Positions 42,768 through 52,181 of a stretch of 64,000 nt of DNA are shown one piece after another. The position numbers were made by a program, and so were the translations under genes. The DNA comes from Gordonia sp. UBA7599 (GTDB taxonomy: Bacteria > Actinomycetota > Actinomycetes > Mycobacteriales > Mycobacteriaceae). The DNA is taken from contig DLKD01000033.1 of assembly GCA_002477755.1 (NCBI GenBank), positions 1 to 64,000 of the forward strand, read 5' to 3'. Position 1 is the first letter of the stretch; each line of letters opens with the position of its first letter. Below the pieces are notes generated by a model that was given only the letters and a program-made list of their open reading frames with translations, had not been told where the DNA came from and did not search any database.

Positions 42768-44282
42768 ATGGGCTCTGACGACCTACGCTTCGGCACCGCG
42801 GGCCTGCGCGGGTCGGTCCGCCCCGGTCCCGGCGGGATGAATGTCGAACTCGTCGCACGTGCCACGTGGGCCGTCGCAGAGTGGTTGCGCGCCAACGGTT
42901 CTCGGCGCACCGTCGTCGTCGGGTGCGACGCCCGTCACGGCTCGGCCGACTTCTTCGCGACGACGACGGGGGTCCTCGCCGCCGCAGGATTCGACGTCGT
43001 CGCACTGCCCGGCCACTCCCCGACCCCGCTGGTCGCATTCACCTGCCGCGACCTCGGCACCGCCGCGGCCATCCAAATCACCGCATCGCACAACCCGGCC
43101 GGCGACAACGGCTACAAGCTCTATGGCGGTATCGGCACCGACGTGCCCGGCGCGCAGATCGTCAGCCCCGTCGACGCGCGGATCGAAGCTTTGATGGCCG
43201 CCGCACCGCCAGAGATCCCGTGCTACCCCGTCGATCCCGACGACCACGATTGGGCAGCGGCATCCCGCTACCTCGACCGGCTGGCGACCCGGTTCGACCA
43301 CGTCGACGACTCGCTGCGCATCGCACTGACCCCCATGCACGGCGTCGGCGGGCGGCTGGCGGTCGAGGCGCTGGCCAACGCCGGATTCGACGACGTCCAC
43401 ATCGTCGACGAGCAGTTCGCCCCCGACCCCGACTTCCCCACCGTCGTCTTCCCCAACCCTGAGGAGCCCGGGGCCACCAGCCTGCTGCTGGCACTGGCAC
43501 AGCGCGTCGACGCCGACCTGGCAATCGCCTTGGACCCCGACGCCGACCGGTGCGCCATCGCCATCCCCGACCGCGACGGCTGGCGCCAGCTCACCGGCGA
43601 CGAGACAGGTGCGATCCTCTGCCACGAACTCGCCGTACCCGGCGCTGTCGTCGCCAGCAGCATCGTGTCAGGAACGCTGGCCGCTCAGGTCGCCGAAGCG
43701 GCCGGAGCGCGGTCGATACGGACGCTGACCGGCTTCAAATGGTTGGTCCGCGCGGGCGAACCCCTGTGCTTCGCCTACGAGGAGGCGATCGGCTACTGCG
43801 TCGACCCCGACGCCGTGCGCGACAAGGACGGCATCGGCTCAGCCGTCCTCCTCGCGCAGATCGCCGCGCGGCTGCGACGCGAAGGATCCTCAATTGCCTC
43901 CCTGCTCGACGATCTCGCACTGCGGCACGGCAGCCACGTCACCGTCGGGCGGTCGTTGCACGCCACGCCCGGCGGGATCACCGCTGCAATGAACCTGTTC
44001 CGGTCCGCACCACGACGAACCCTCGGCGGGATCGACTGCGCGATGAGCGACTATGCCAATCGCGACGACGGGTTGCGCACCGACATGGTCGAGTTCATCG
44101 GCGCAGACGGCGACGCGCGCGTTCGCGCGTTGGTCCGCCCGTCGGGCACTGAACCGAAAGCGAAGGCCTACGTCGAGGCGGTCGTCCCCGTTGTCTCTCC
44201 CGACGACGACGATCTGCGCGCGGCGCGCACGAGGGCCAGCGACCTTGCCTGCGCTATCGCCAACGACCTATTCGGAGGATGA
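42768..44282 (+). CDS. pmmB: Phosphomannomutase/phosphoglucomutase (PmmB-like)
   Basis: A 504-residue alpha-D-phosphohexomutase. The active serine lies in TASHNPAGDNGYKLYG, the metal loop is DPDADRCAI, the sugar-binding loop is AYEEAIGYCVDP and the phosphate site is RPSGTEPKAKAY. Next to PNP it may act on ribose-1-phosphate (phosphopentomutase) as well as hexose phosphates, linking salvage to central carbon. ATG at 42768. Confidence 0.92.
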   Translation: MGSDDLRFGTAGLRGSVRPGPGGMNVELVARATWAVAEWLRANGSRRTVVVGCDARHGSADFFATTTGVLAAAGFDVVALPGHSPTPLVAFTCRDLGTAAAIQITASHNPAGDNGYKLYGGIGTDVPGAQIVSPVDARIEALMAAAPPEIPCYPVDPDDHDWAAASRYLDRLATRFDHVDDSLRIALTPMHGVGGRLAVEALANAGFDDVHIVDEQFAPDPDFPTVVFPNPEEPGATSLLLALAQRVDADLAIALDPDADRCAIAIPDRDGWRQLTGDETGAILCHELAVPGAVVASSIVSGTLAAQVAEAAGARSIRTLTGFKWLVRAGEPLCFAYEEAIGYCVDPDAVRDKDGIGSAVLLAQIAARLRREGSSIASLLDDLALRHGSHVTVGRSLHATPGGITAAMNLFRSAPRRTLGGIDCAMSDYANRDDGLRTDMVEFIGADGDARVRALVRPSGTEPKAKAYVEAVVPVVSPDDDDLRAARTRASDLACAIANDLFGG

Positions 44283-44286
44283 ATCG

Positions 44287-44991
44287 ATGAGTTCGCAGTA
44301 CCCGCAGGGTTGGGGTCCGCACGGGGAATCACCGTTCCGCTCCGACGAACCGTCCGCTGACACCGCGGCACTCTGGCCGCAGTCGCAGCCCCCCGCCGCA
44401 CCGCAGATGGCACCCCCTCCGCCGCCTCCCCCACCGCGCAGCACGCTGCCGCTGATCGCCGTCTCGGTGGCCGTCGGCGGGCTCCTCGTCGTCGGTGCGG
44501 CTCTCGGAGCGACGATCTATGGGAAGTCGCGGGCCAGCAGCACAGCTGCACCCACCGCCACTGTCACCGCTCCGGCCGACGACGGCGGCATCCCGACGAC
44601 CACGACAACCACCGAGACCATGACCGTCACCCCGACGCTGCCACCCCTGGCTCCGCCCACCGACGCCAACGACTCACGCATCCCCGGCACGGACGCGCAG
44701 GGCTTCACTAGCGAGACGGCGCGGTGCAACGTCGACGACCCGGCCGTGTTCATCGGGCGCACGCAGCGCTCGTCGGTGGTGATCTGCCAGTCAGAGGCGT
44801 CGGGTGGCCTGTACTACATCGGTTACGCCGGAGGTATGCGGTCCAAGGACGTGAGCTGGCCACAGATGCGCGGTTCGACGTATGTGTTCCGCGCCGGAAG
44901 CACCGTGTACGAGGTCGGCCCGAGCGCATTGCTCATAAAGACACCTGGTCAGACCGTCACCGAACCGTGGTTGCAGCAGTGGCGCGACTAG
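44287..44991 (+). CDS. Pro-rich single-pass membrane protein
   Basis: A 234-residue protein with a Pro-rich cytoplasmic N-terminus (about 55 residues, ending in a run of eight prolines), a membrane helix (LPLIAVSVAVGGLLVVGAAL then GATIYG) and a Thr/Pro-rich stalk leading to an extracellular domain with two cysteines (ARCNVDD, VICQSEA). This layout is common in mycobacterial hypothetical proteins. It starts 4 bases after pmmB, so it is in that operon. Function unknown. Confidence 0.8.
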   Translation: MSSQYPQGWGPHGESPFRSDEPSADTAALWPQSQPPAAPQMAPPPPPPPPRSTLPLIAVSVAVGGLLVVGAALGATIYGKSRASSTAAPTATVTAPADDGGIPTTTTTTETMTVTPTLPPLAPPTDANDSRIPGTDAQGFTSETARCNVDDPAVFIGRTQRSSVVICQSEASGGLYYIGYAGGMRSKDVSWPQMRGSTYVFRAGSTVYEVGPSALLIKTPGQTVTEPWLQQWRD

Positions 44992-45033
44992 GTCCGAAGC
45001 CGGTTCGGGGCGACTTGCGGATCGACAACCCGG

Positions 45034-45064
45034 GGAACCGTTCAGCGACCGCGTGCGTCCAAAG
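45034..45064 (+). promoter_or_regulatory. ECF (SigM-like) promoter for the EspC-like/NlpC-P60 pair
   Basis: GGAACC (45034-45039), 16-base spacer, CGTCCAAAG (CGTC at 45056-45059). The ATG at 45069 follows nine bases later. Confidence 0.75.
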
Positions 45065-45068
45065 AATC

Positions 45069-45374
45069 ATGACGGTCACTCTTCACTCCCCCACCGCCCA
45101 CCGGTTCGCCGCGCAACACCGCGCCAGCGCCCAGCAAGCTACCGACGCGGCCGCGTCACTCCGCGGCGATATCGCACCACTGCTGCCGACCTTCGGGCTG
45201 ATCGGCGCCGAGTTCCTCGGCGTTCTCGCCCACGTCCTCGACGCATCGGCGGGCGAACTCGACACCCTCGCCGCCCACCACGCGTCGACCGCAGACGCCG
45301 CGCGCGCCGGGGCAAACGCTTACGAGTCCACTGACGAAGCCGGTGCCGTTCGAATTGGGACGGTTCGACGGTGA
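45069..45374 (+). CDS. EspC/DUF2580-like type VII secretion target
   Basis: A 101-residue Ala-rich helical-hairpin protein without signal peptide (HRASAQQATDAAASLRGDIA then HVLDASAGELDTLAAHHAST). It resembles the ESX-1 secretion-associated EspC family, which usually forms a dimer with a larger substrate and takes it to the secretion ATPase. The downstream NlpC/P60 gene overlaps it by four bases (GTGA), making it the obvious partner. Confidence 0.8.
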   Translation: MTVTLHSPTAHRFAAQHRASAQQATDAAASLRGDIAPLLPTFGLIGAEFLGVLAHVLDASAGELDTLAAHHASTADAARAGANAYESTDEAGAVRIGTVRR

Positions 45375-46366
45375 GCGCCGACACCCTCATCGCCCCGTTG
45401 CACGGTCTCGCCAACACTCTGGGAACCGGTGTGCTCCCGGCGGGCGGACCACTGCCCAACACGGCGAAGGCTGCGGCAGCATCGCACCGGGCGGCGGCCG
45501 ACGCCGAGCAGGGTGCAAGGTCGCTGTCGGGGTCGTGGACCGGCCGTGGCGGAGATGCCGCGGCTCGCGCCTCCTCGTCGGCGAGTCGGCGCCACCAACG
45601 GTCGGCGACCGCCAACTCGTCGTCGGCGTCGATCGTCGAAACCGCCAGCACTCGAGTCGGTCAGGCCGCTGCCGAGGTGCGCCGCCTCGTCGATTCGTTC
45701 GCGAAGGCTGCGTCGTCCCTCGGTCCCGCCATCCACAGCATCGAGGGGCTGATGGCACTGTTACCGGTCGCGATCGACCACGTAGCGCGCGGCGTCGCGA
45801 CCGTCGTGAAGGCGCAGGGTGAGCTCGCCTCCGACGCGGCGAAGCTGCTCGCTGATTCACGGCACACCGCGCCCAAACCGGTTCCGGCGCCGGTCGACCA
45901 CCAGCGCGACGGCGACGGGCACCATGGCGACGGCCGTCATGGTGATCATCGCGAGGGCGACGACAAGAAGGACGCCTCACTGGCCATCACCCTGCCCAAC
46001 GGCAGGGTCGTCTACGCACCCAACGCCCGCGCGGCCAAGGCGGTACGAGCCGCACTCAGCCAGCGCGGAGTGCCGTACGTGTGGGGCGGGACGACGCCGC
46101 AGGGCTTCGACTGCAGCGGGTTCACGCAGTGGTCATACCGGCAGGCCGGGCTGGAGATCCCCCGCCTCGCGCAGGACCAGGACGAGGCCGGCTATCGCGT
46201 CGACCAGGCCCAGGTCCAACCCGGCGACCTCGCCGTGTGGGACGGGCACGTGGCCATGATCATCGGCGATGGGCTCATGGTGGAGGCTGGCGACCCCGTC
46301 CAGGTCAACCCGATCCGCACCACCAACCTCGACCAGGGATTCCAGGGCTTCTATCGGCCGCGCTAG
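45371..46366 (+). CDS. WXG100-like/NlpC-P60 peptidoglycan hydrolase, probable T7SS substrate
   Basis: A 331-residue protein. The N-terminal 160 residues form a WXG100-like helical hairpin (W56-x-G58 in SGSWTGRGG). Residues 177-201 are a His/Asp-rich linker with five histidines. The C-terminal NlpC/P60 domain has nucleophile Cys248 (FDCSGFTQW) and His293 (WDGHVAMIIG) and should cut D-Glu-mDAP bonds in peptidoglycan. There is no Sec signal, so export through T7SS with the EspC-like partner is the likely route. The GTG start overlaps the partner's stop. A wall-remodelling enzyme or a toxin against other cells both fit; no immunity gene is seen next to it. Confidence 0.85.
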   Translation: MSADTLIAPLHGLANTLGTGVLPAGGPLPNTAKAAAASHRAAADAEQGARSLSGSWTGRGGDAAARASSSASRRHQRSATANSSSASIVETASTRVGQAAAEVRRLVDSFAKAASSLGPAIHSIEGLMALLPVAIDHVARGVATVVKAQGELASDAAKLLADSRHTAPKPVPAPVDHQRDGDGHHGDGRHGDHREGDDKKDASLAITLPNGRVVYAPNARAAKAVRAALSQRGVPYVWGGTTPQGFDCSGFTQWSYRQAGLEIPRLAQDQDEAGYRVDQAQVQPGDLAVWDGHVAMIIGDGLMVEAGDPVQVNPIRTTNLDQGFQGFYRPR

Positions 46367-46377
46367 TGGAATCCGGC

Positions 46378-46451
46378 CACAACAGCTACGTGCCCCGACA
46401 ATCGCCGCTACCGTTGCGACGGTAGCGATTGTGAAAACCGGTAGCGGTTGC
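46378..46451. repeat. Nested-hairpin intergenic repeat, copy 5
   Basis: Outer arms CACAACAGCTAC and GTAGCGGTTGCG, inner arms GACAATCGCCGCTACCGT and ACGGTAGCGATTGTG around TGCG. It starts 12 bases after the NlpC/P60 stop and ends just before the convergent DUF1275 stop. Confidence 0.82.
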
Positions 46452-46462
46452 GGCGGTCCCGG

Positions 46463-47212
46463 TCAGGACAACCCGCGCCGACGAGCACGACGCCGCGACG
46501 CGACGTAGACGATGAACCCGGCGGTTTCGATCGCGACGACGCCCCAGATCGCCGGGGCGCCGAACGCCTTGGAGGCCGCGGCACCGGCGAAGGCACCGAC
46601 GATGAAACCCGTGACGATGAGCAGGGCGAAGACAGCCAACCGCCTGTTCTCGCTGCTCGGGGTGCGCACCGCCCTGACTATCGAGTCGACGAGCCGCATG
46701 AAGTTGCCCGTCGTCGCGATGCTGACGAAGGTGATCCCGCCCGCAGACCGGAAGAGTTGCAGCCGGATGCCGCCGACGACGGCGAGCGGCACGACGAAGG
46801 CCGCCGCGGGTGCCCCCGCGGGCAGGAGCGCCAACACGGTGAAGACCGCGATCTGGCCGAGGAACACCGCCTCGATCGCCCGCGGCGGAAGCGTCGGGGC
46901 GAATGCGCGCACCACATGGGCCAAGGAGATTCCGGCCAGGTAGGCCAACAGGGGCCACAAGAACACGAGCCACGGCTTCTCCTGCACCACCGCGACGGCC
47001 AGGAAGATGACGTTGCCGGTCTGTGCGAACGCGAACACGCCGTGGTGCAGGAACAGGTAGGCGTCGATGAATCCACCGAGCGCGGTCATCAGCGCGGCTT
47101 CGACGATCCCCAGATCTGCGGGGGCCGCAGGGTCGGGTGCAGCCGCCTCCTGATCCGCCGCCTCCTGGAGCGTGTCAGGGGCGGACGCGTTGCTGTCGTC
47201 GGCGGACGTCAT
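46463..47212 (-). CDS. DUF1275 (YoaK) family membrane protein
   Basis: A 249-residue protein with about six to seven membrane helices. ALGGFIDAYLFLHHGVFAFA and QTGNVIFLAV are the YoaK signature. Family function is unknown. It follows the AI-2E transporter gene with only four bases between them, so they form an operon. Confidence 0.9.
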   Translation of the reverse strand: MTSADDSNASAPDTLQEAADQEAAAPDPAAPADLGIVEAALMTALGGFIDAYLFLHHGVFAFAQTGNVIFLAVAVVQEKPWLVFLWPLLAYLAGISLAHVVRAFAPTLPPRAIEAVFLGQIAVFTVLALLPAGAPAAAFVVPLAVVGGIRLQLFRSAGGITFVSIATTGNFMRLVDSIVRAVRTPSSENRRLAVFALLIVTGFIVGAFAGAAASKAFGAPAIWGVVAIETAGFIVYVASRRRARRRGLS

Positions 47213-47216
47213 CGGA

Positions 47217-48536
47217 CTACGTGGCAGGGCTCGGATTTGCCGCGTCGGCGTCGGATTCGGTCGCCCCGGACTCGTCGGACGGGACCTCGGCGTCGGTCGA
47301 CGCCGCCTTGCCCTTTCCCAGCGAGAGGACCAGCCGCCACCACGGGCGCTTCTCCGGCTCGTCGGAGTCGTTTCCCTCGAAATCGTCGACCCAGGCAACG
47401 CCCTTGTACACCGACCGGTACATGTTCACGGTGGTCACCACGATGATCATCACGACCGGACCGAACACGATCCCGGCGAACCCGAACATCCCCAGTCCGG
47501 CGAACACCCCGAGCATCATGAGTGCCGGCTGCAGGCGCGCGCTGCGGGGCACCAGTTGCGGACGCAGGATGTTGTCGATGTTCGAGATGACGATGACGTG
47601 GAACAGGGCCACGAAGACCCCACCGGCGATGTTGCCCGTCAACGCCATGCCGATGCCCAGCGGAATGGTGACGATGCCACTGCCCAGTGGGATCACCGAC
47701 AGCACGGTCAAGAAGATGACGAACATGAAGAAGCCCTGGTGGATGCCGCCGATATAGATCGACACGGCACCCGCCAGTCCCTGGCAGAAGGCGATGACGA
47801 ACTGGCCGCGCACCGTGGCGGTGACCATCGCCCCGATCTTCGCCAGATAGATGTCAGACACCTCCGGCCCCAGCGGATTGAGGTCTTTGAACACGTCGAC
47901 GACCTTCTGCGCGTTGGTCAACAACGCCAGGAAGACATACAGGAAGATGATCGCCATCGTGAACGTCGTGGCCAGGCCGCTGGCCGAGTCACCGGCCGCG
48001 TCCATCGCAAACTTGCCGAATGCCTCGGCGACGTTGGACACCCAGTCGCGCACCCGGTCCATCGTCAGCGGTTCGACGTGGACGAACGGCACCTTGCCCA
48101 GGAATTCGTTGACCGAGTTGAGAAGCCGGTCCCCCACCTCCGTCAGATCTGTCTTGTCCAACCAGGCCCGCACGCTGGAGACCATCTGGGCGATCTGCAC
48201 ACCGGCCATCGTGAGGATCCCCGCCAGCGGGATCCCCACGATCGCGACCGCGCTCAACAGCGTCAAGGTCGACGCCAGACCGCTGCTCATGTGTGCGCGA
48301 AGACGCCGGTAAATCGGCTGGAACAGGTATGCGAGCACCGCCGCAAAGCCGATCAGGACCAGATAGTGGCGGAGAAAGTAGGCCGCGAACAGGAGGACGA
48401 CCACCGTCATCGCGCCGAGTGCCCGGCGCTGGCCAGGGGTGAACTCCGCCAACACCCCCTCATCGTAGGGGGCGTACCCGGCGCCCGAGGGCAACCTGGA
48501 CCGTGTCAGGAGCAGCCCAGGTTCGTTGCGGCACAC
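47217..48536 (-). CDS. AI-2E/PerM family membrane protein
   Basis: A 439-residue protein of the PerM/AI-2E transporter family with about eight membrane helices. The conserved SVIPLGSGIVTIPLGIGMAL loop and NIDNILRPQLV are typical. Members are linked to export of various small molecules and to Na+/H+ exchange, and AI-2 transport itself is not general. The last ~60 residues are acidic and Ser-rich. The GTG at 48536 is the longest start but lies 22 bases from a divergent gene; a GTG/TTG at 48455/48452 (VLAEFTPGQ) directly after GAGGGG may be the real one. Confidence 0.85.
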   Translation of the reverse strand: MCRNEPGLLLTRSRLPSGAGYAPYDEGVLAEFTPGQRRALGAMTVVVLLFAAYFLRHYLVLIGFAAVLAYLFQPIYRRLRAHMSSGLASTLTLLSAVAIVGIPLAGILTMAGVQIAQMVSSVRAWLDKTDLTEVGDRLLNSVNEFLGKVPFVHVEPLTMDRVRDWVSNVAEAFGKFAMDAAGDSASGLATTFTMAIIFLYVFLALLTNAQKVVDVFKDLNPLGPEVSDIYLAKIGAMVTATVRGQFVIAFCQGLAGAVSIYIGGIHQGFFMFVIFLTVLSVIPLGSGIVTIPLGIGMALTGNIAGGVFVALFHVIVISNIDNILRPQLVPRSARLQPALMMLGVFAGLGMFGFAGIVFGPVVMIIVVTTVNMYRSVYKGVAWVDDFEGNDSDEPEKRPWWRLVLSLGKGKAASTDAEVPSDESGATESDADAANPSPAT

Positions 48537-48558
48537 CTGACTTCGTTAGGCTTTCCCC

Positions 48559-49869
48559 ATGGCCGGAGACATCGTCCCCATTGAGCTGGGTCTCACCGAC
48601 GGAAACGCCTATACCCTCTGGGCCCCGCGCTGGCGCGAGGACGACGAGGAGTGGGAGGCGTTCCTCGGGCTCGATGAAGACCTATACGGATTCGACGACG
48701 TCGCCCACCTCGTCGGCTACATCCGCAGCACCGACGACGAGCACGACCTCGTCGACCATCCTGCGTGGTCGACGGTCGTCGAACTGCAGGCCGACGAGCT
48801 GGTGCCCGACAAGCGGCACACCTATGACCTCATCGGCGTCCCCGAGCTCGCGGCCGACGATCCGACTCCGGAGAACATCGCCGAGCTCGAGGACGCACTG
48901 GAGATCGTGCGCATCCTCGGCGAGGTGTGTGAGCTGGGCAAGATCACCAAGTTCTTCAACGGCAACCCGATCCTGGGCGCCGTCACCGCTGGCACCCGCA
49001 ACTTCGTGGGCCGCGACGGCCAGGACCTCTGGGTCCGCATCGGCCGGCTCATCGCCAAGCACTGGGACGACGTGATCGACGCGCTCGACGACGTGCTGGA
49101 GACCCCCGACGTGGACGATGCCGTCGCGGCTGCCGCCGAGGCCGAGCTCGCCGCCGCTGCGTCGGCCGAGGACGAGGACGAGCCAGAGGACGACGATCTC
49201 GATCTCGTCGGTGACGACGGTGACGACGGTGACGAGTCGGCCGCGTCCCTCGTCGACGACGACGACGACGACACCGATACCGAGGCCGCCGAGCTGATCG
49301 AGGGCGAGATCGAGGAGGACGACTTCTGGGTCAACGTCGGGATCGACCCGATCCAGATCACGACGTCGGACGGCGAGTACCTCTCGCTGCGCTGCTACCT
49401 CGATGACGAGCCGGTGTTCCTCGGCAAGGACGGAACGATCTTCGTGTTCCCGTCGATCCGTTCGATCACGCGCTTCCTCGCCGAGGATGACGACCACGAT
49501 CTTGCGAAGGTCTCCACCTTCGACGACGTGCGCGTCGCCGCGACCGACGGCGTCCTCGAGTTCGAGGTCTACGACGACAACGTCTATGTGCTGCCCGGCC
49601 TCGCCGAGGACATCGCCGACGGCCCGCGCCGGATCGACGGCGAGCAGCTCGATCTGGCCGTGGAGCTACTCCTCGACGCCGGCGAGTACGCCGACGACGA
49701 GGCGGTCGGCGAGGCACTGAGCTCGACCACCCCGCTGGGCTGGTTCATCGACTACGCGACGAACCCTGATCCGAAGCGCTTGGCGCCGAGCCCGCCGTTC
49801 GACAACGAGTCCGAGGCGTTCCGCGCGCTGGTCCACGACTTCGAGGACCGCCTCGAGCGCAAGTCTTAA
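48559..49869 (+). CDS. Acidic protein of unknown function (Rv3311-like)
   Basis: A 436-residue, very acidic protein. Two similar globular parts (residues 1-195 and about 255-430, each with WV-x-[IV]G and FL[AG]xD motifs) flank a central Asp/Glu-rich linker (about 198-252). This suggests an internal duplication. It occupies the place of Rv3311 in mycobacteria and is sometimes labelled primosomal protein without support. No enzyme motif is seen. Its stop overlaps that of the convergent adenosine deaminase gene. Confidence 0.75.
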   Translation: MAGDIVPIELGLTDGNAYTLWAPRWREDDEEWEAFLGLDEDLYGFDDVAHLVGYIRSTDDEHDLVDHPAWSTVVELQADELVPDKRHTYDLIGVPELAADDPTPENIAELEDALEIVRILGEVCELGKITKFFNGNPILGAVTAGTRNFVGRDGQDLWVRIGRLIAKHWDDVIDALDDVLETPDVDDAVAAAAEAELAAAASAEDEDEPEDDDLDLVGDDGDDGDESAASLVDDDDDDTDTEAAELIEGEIEEDDFWVNVGIDPIQITTSDGEYLSLRCYLDDEPVFLGKDGTIFVFPSIRSITRFLAEDDDHDLAKVSTFDDVRVAATDGVLEFEVYDDNVYVLPGLAEDIADGPRRIDGEQLDLAVELLLDAGEYADDEAVGEALSSTTPLGWFIDYATNPDPKRLAPSPPFDNESEAFRALVHDFEDRLERKS

Positions 49870-51023
49870 CCTTTCAGCACGGCGAAACCGGGCTTGATCA
49901 CGTTGTCGATCAGCTCCATCCGCTTGTCAAACGGGACGAATGCCGACTTCATCGCATTGACCGCGAAGCGCTCGAAATCGGCCCAGCCATAACCGAATTG
50001 TTCGGCCAACAGCAGGCACTCGCGACTCATCGTCGTATCGCCCATCAGGCGGTTGTCGGTATTGACCGTCACTCGGAACCGCAGCCGCGCGAGGATGTCG
50101 AACGGATGCGACGCCAAGTCGGCTACCGCACCTGTCTGCACATTCGATGACGGACACAACTCCAACGGGATCCGCTTGTCGCGCACGTAGTTCGCGATGT
50201 CGCCCAGACGCGCGCCGGCCAGTGATTGCGACGACTGCGCCCCGACCGGCAACTCCACGTCGTCGATGACCCGCACGCCGTGCCCGAGCCGATCGGCGCC
50301 GCAATAGCCGATGGCCTCCTTGATCGATGGGAGTCCGAACGCCTCGCCGGCGTGGATCGTGTACCTCATGCAGTGGGCGCGCAGGTAGTCGAAGGCATCG
50401 AGGTGGCGCGTCGGCGGGTTGCCCACTTCCGCCCCGGCGATGTCGAACCCGACGACGCCGTCGCGACGGAACCGCACGGCGAGCTCGGCGATCTCGGTCG
50501 ACCGCGCCGCGTGCCGCATCGCCGTGACCAGGCATCCGACGACGATCGGCCGTCCGGCCGCGGCGGCAGCGCGCTGACCGTCGTCGAATCCCCTCAGTAC
50601 CGCAGCCATCACCTCGTCGAGGGTCAGGCCCTGCTCAAGGTGTAGCTCGGGAGCGAACCGGACCTCGGCGTAGACCACGCCGTCGGCGGCAAGGTCCTCC
50701 ACGCATTCGAATGCGACGCGGTGCAGTGCCGCGGCGGTCTGCATGACCGCGACGGTGTGTCCGAAGGTCCGCAAATACCGCACGAGCGACCCGGCGTTGG
50801 CGTTGTCGACGAACCATCGGCCCAACTCGGCGGGGTCCTCGGTGGGCAGCTCCCCATACCCGGACTCGCGGGCCAGGTCGATGATGGTCGCGGGCCGCAG
50901 ACCACCGTCGAGGTGATCGTGCAGCAGCACCTTCGGAGACAGGCGGAGGTTCTCGATGGTGATCGGCGCGCCCGACCCGGATGAGGGGCCGCCGGGCGTG
51001 ACGGAGGTCGTCTCAGCGCTCAT
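49866..51023 (-). CDS. add: Adenosine deaminase
   Basis: A 385-residue zinc hydrolase that converts adenosine to inosine, which the PNP in this window can then split. Motifs: [12 protein letters not shown] (zinc histidines), [16 protein letters not shown] and [13 protein letters not shown] with the catalytic Asp. The last has Asn where many enzymes have a second Asp, as in other actinobacterial forms. ATG at 51023; residues further upstream are excluded as they would include no conserved sequence. Its stop codon overlaps the preceding gene's stop. Confidence 0.94.
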   Translation of the reverse strand: MSAETTSVTPGGPSSGSGAPITIENLRLSPKVLLHDHLDGGLRPATIIDLARESGYGELPTEDPAELGRWFVDNANAGSLVRYLRTFGHTVAVMQTAAALHRVAFECVEDLAADGVVYAEVRFAPELHLEQGLTLDEVMAAVLRGFDDGQRAAAAAGRPIVVGCLVTAMRHAARSTEIAELAVRFRRDGVVGFDIAGAEVGNPPTRHLDAFDYLRAHCMRYTIHAGEAFGLPSIKEAIGYCGADRLGHGVRVIDDVELPVGAQSSQSLAGARLGDIANYVRDKRIPLELCPSSNVQTGAVADLASHPFDILARLRFRVTVNTDNRLMGDTTMSRECLLLAEQFGYGWADFERFAVNAMKSAFVPFDKRMELIDNVIKPGFAVLKG

Positions 51024-51147
51024 GTGTTGAGCGTGACACAGATTTCGGGTGAGACATTCTCCACACTCTGATCTCTTTGGAAACACCTCGATAACAGCGG
51101 GCAACTGCCTGTGACCGCGCTATTTCCGTCCCTTTACCAGAGTTAGT

Positions 51148-51166
51148 ATTGGTAAGGCAAACCTTA
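51148..51166 (+). promoter_or_regulatory. DtxR/IdeR-like iron box upstream of sdhCDAB
   Basis: The 19-mer ATTGGTAAGGCAAACCTTA matches the IdeR/DtxR consensus at 14 of 19 positions by hand count, with a perfect TAAGG-CAAA-CCTTA core. It lies 116 bases before sdhC in the 258-base gap between add and sdhC. The rest of this gap is AT-richer, with no other element I could fix. Confidence 0.6.
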
Positions 51167-51281
51167 GTTCCGATCAGTTGGATCAGAAAAGTATTCGGGC
51201 GCTTTCTCACGACGGCTGAGCAGGGTTTAGAGTCATTCTCATCTGGTCCTAAGAAACCACGTTCGGAGGCCGAATCACGCC

Positions 51282-51689
51282 ATGAGCACACCCACTGAGG
51301 CACCCGCTCCGGTGCGCAAGGTATCCGTCTATCGAGGCGATCCCGGGATGTGGGCGTGGGTCCTACATCGGATCACCGGTGTGACGATCTTCTTCTTCCT
51401 CTTCGTCCATGTCCTCGACACGGCCGTCATCCGCATCAATGCGGAGGAGTACGACGCGATCATCAACACCTACAAGACGCCGATCATCGGCCTCATGGAG
51501 ATCGCCCTCGTCTTCTGCGTGCTCTTCCACGCCTTCAACGGCGTCCGCGTGATCCTCATCGACTTCTGGTCCAAGGGGCCGCGCTACCAGCGCCAGATGC
51601 TCTGGGTGGTCGTCGGACTGTTCATCATCGTCTTCGGCGCGGCCGCCATCCGCCTGCTGCAGCTCATTCTGACCCACGCCTTCCACTAG
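51282..51689 (+). CDS. sdhC: Succinate dehydrogenase cytochrome b subunit SdhC
   Basis: A 135-residue membrane anchor of complex II with three membrane helices. The heme-region motif WVLHRITGVTIFFFLFVHVLD is conserved, including the second histidine that can bind heme. First gene of sdhCDAB, matching Rv3316. Confidence 0.95.
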   Translation: MSTPTEAPAPVRKVSVYRGDPGMWAWVLHRITGVTIFFFLFVHVLDTAVIRINAEEYDAIINTYKTPIIGLMEIALVFCVLFHAFNGVRVILIDFWSKGPRYQRQMLWVVVGLFIIVFGAAAIRLLQLILTHAFH

Positions 51690-51700
51690 GGGACGCCACA

Positions 51701-52147
51701 ATGACCACCGCCGCTCCGCAGCCCGCGAAGACCCTCCTCAAGAGCCACGACCGCCCGCCGTCGTTGGACAACCCCCGTGCGCCCCGCAAGCGCAAGGGCG
51801 GCAACTTCGAGAAGTACGCATGGTTGTTCATGCGCTTCTCCGGGATCATCTTGGTGTTCCTCGTGATCGGCCACATGGCGATCATGCTGACCTGGGACAC
51901 GGGCGTGCACCGCATCAGCGCCGAGTTCGTCAAAGAGCGCTGGTCCAGCCCGGGCTGGCAGATCTGGGACCTGACCATGCTGTGGCTCGCACAGCTGCAC
52001 GGCGGCAACGGCGTGCGCACAGTCATCGCCGACTACTCCCGCAAGGATTCGACCCGCTTCTGGCTGAACCTCCTGCTGGCCGTCTCGATGATCCTCACCC
52101 TCGTCCTCGGCACGTACGCGCTGTTGACGTTCAACACCGGCAGCTAG
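51701..52147 (+). CDS. sdhD: Succinate dehydrogenase membrane anchor SdhD
   Basis: A 148-residue anchor subunit with three membrane helices (residues 41-62, about 88-110 and 120-142). WLFMRFSGIILVFLVIGHMA carries the heme-binding histidine region, and LHGGNGVRTVIADYSRK is the family's quinone-side loop. It lies 11 bases after sdhC. Confidence 0.94.
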   Translation: MTTAAPQPAKTLLKSHDRPPSLDNPRAPRKRKGGNFEKYAWLFMRFSGIILVFLVIGHMAIMLTWDTGVHRISAEFVKERWSSPGWQIWDLTMLWLAQLHGGNGVRTVIADYSRKDSTRFWLNLLLAVSMILTLVLGTYALLTFNTGS

Positions 52148-52181
52148 ACCACCGCGACCCGCATAAGGAGACCCACCAGCC

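Noticed and set aside
17898..46451. Repeat copies as a CRISPR array
   Set aside because: Copies are 1-17 kb apart, internally palindromic, and without spacers or cas genes.
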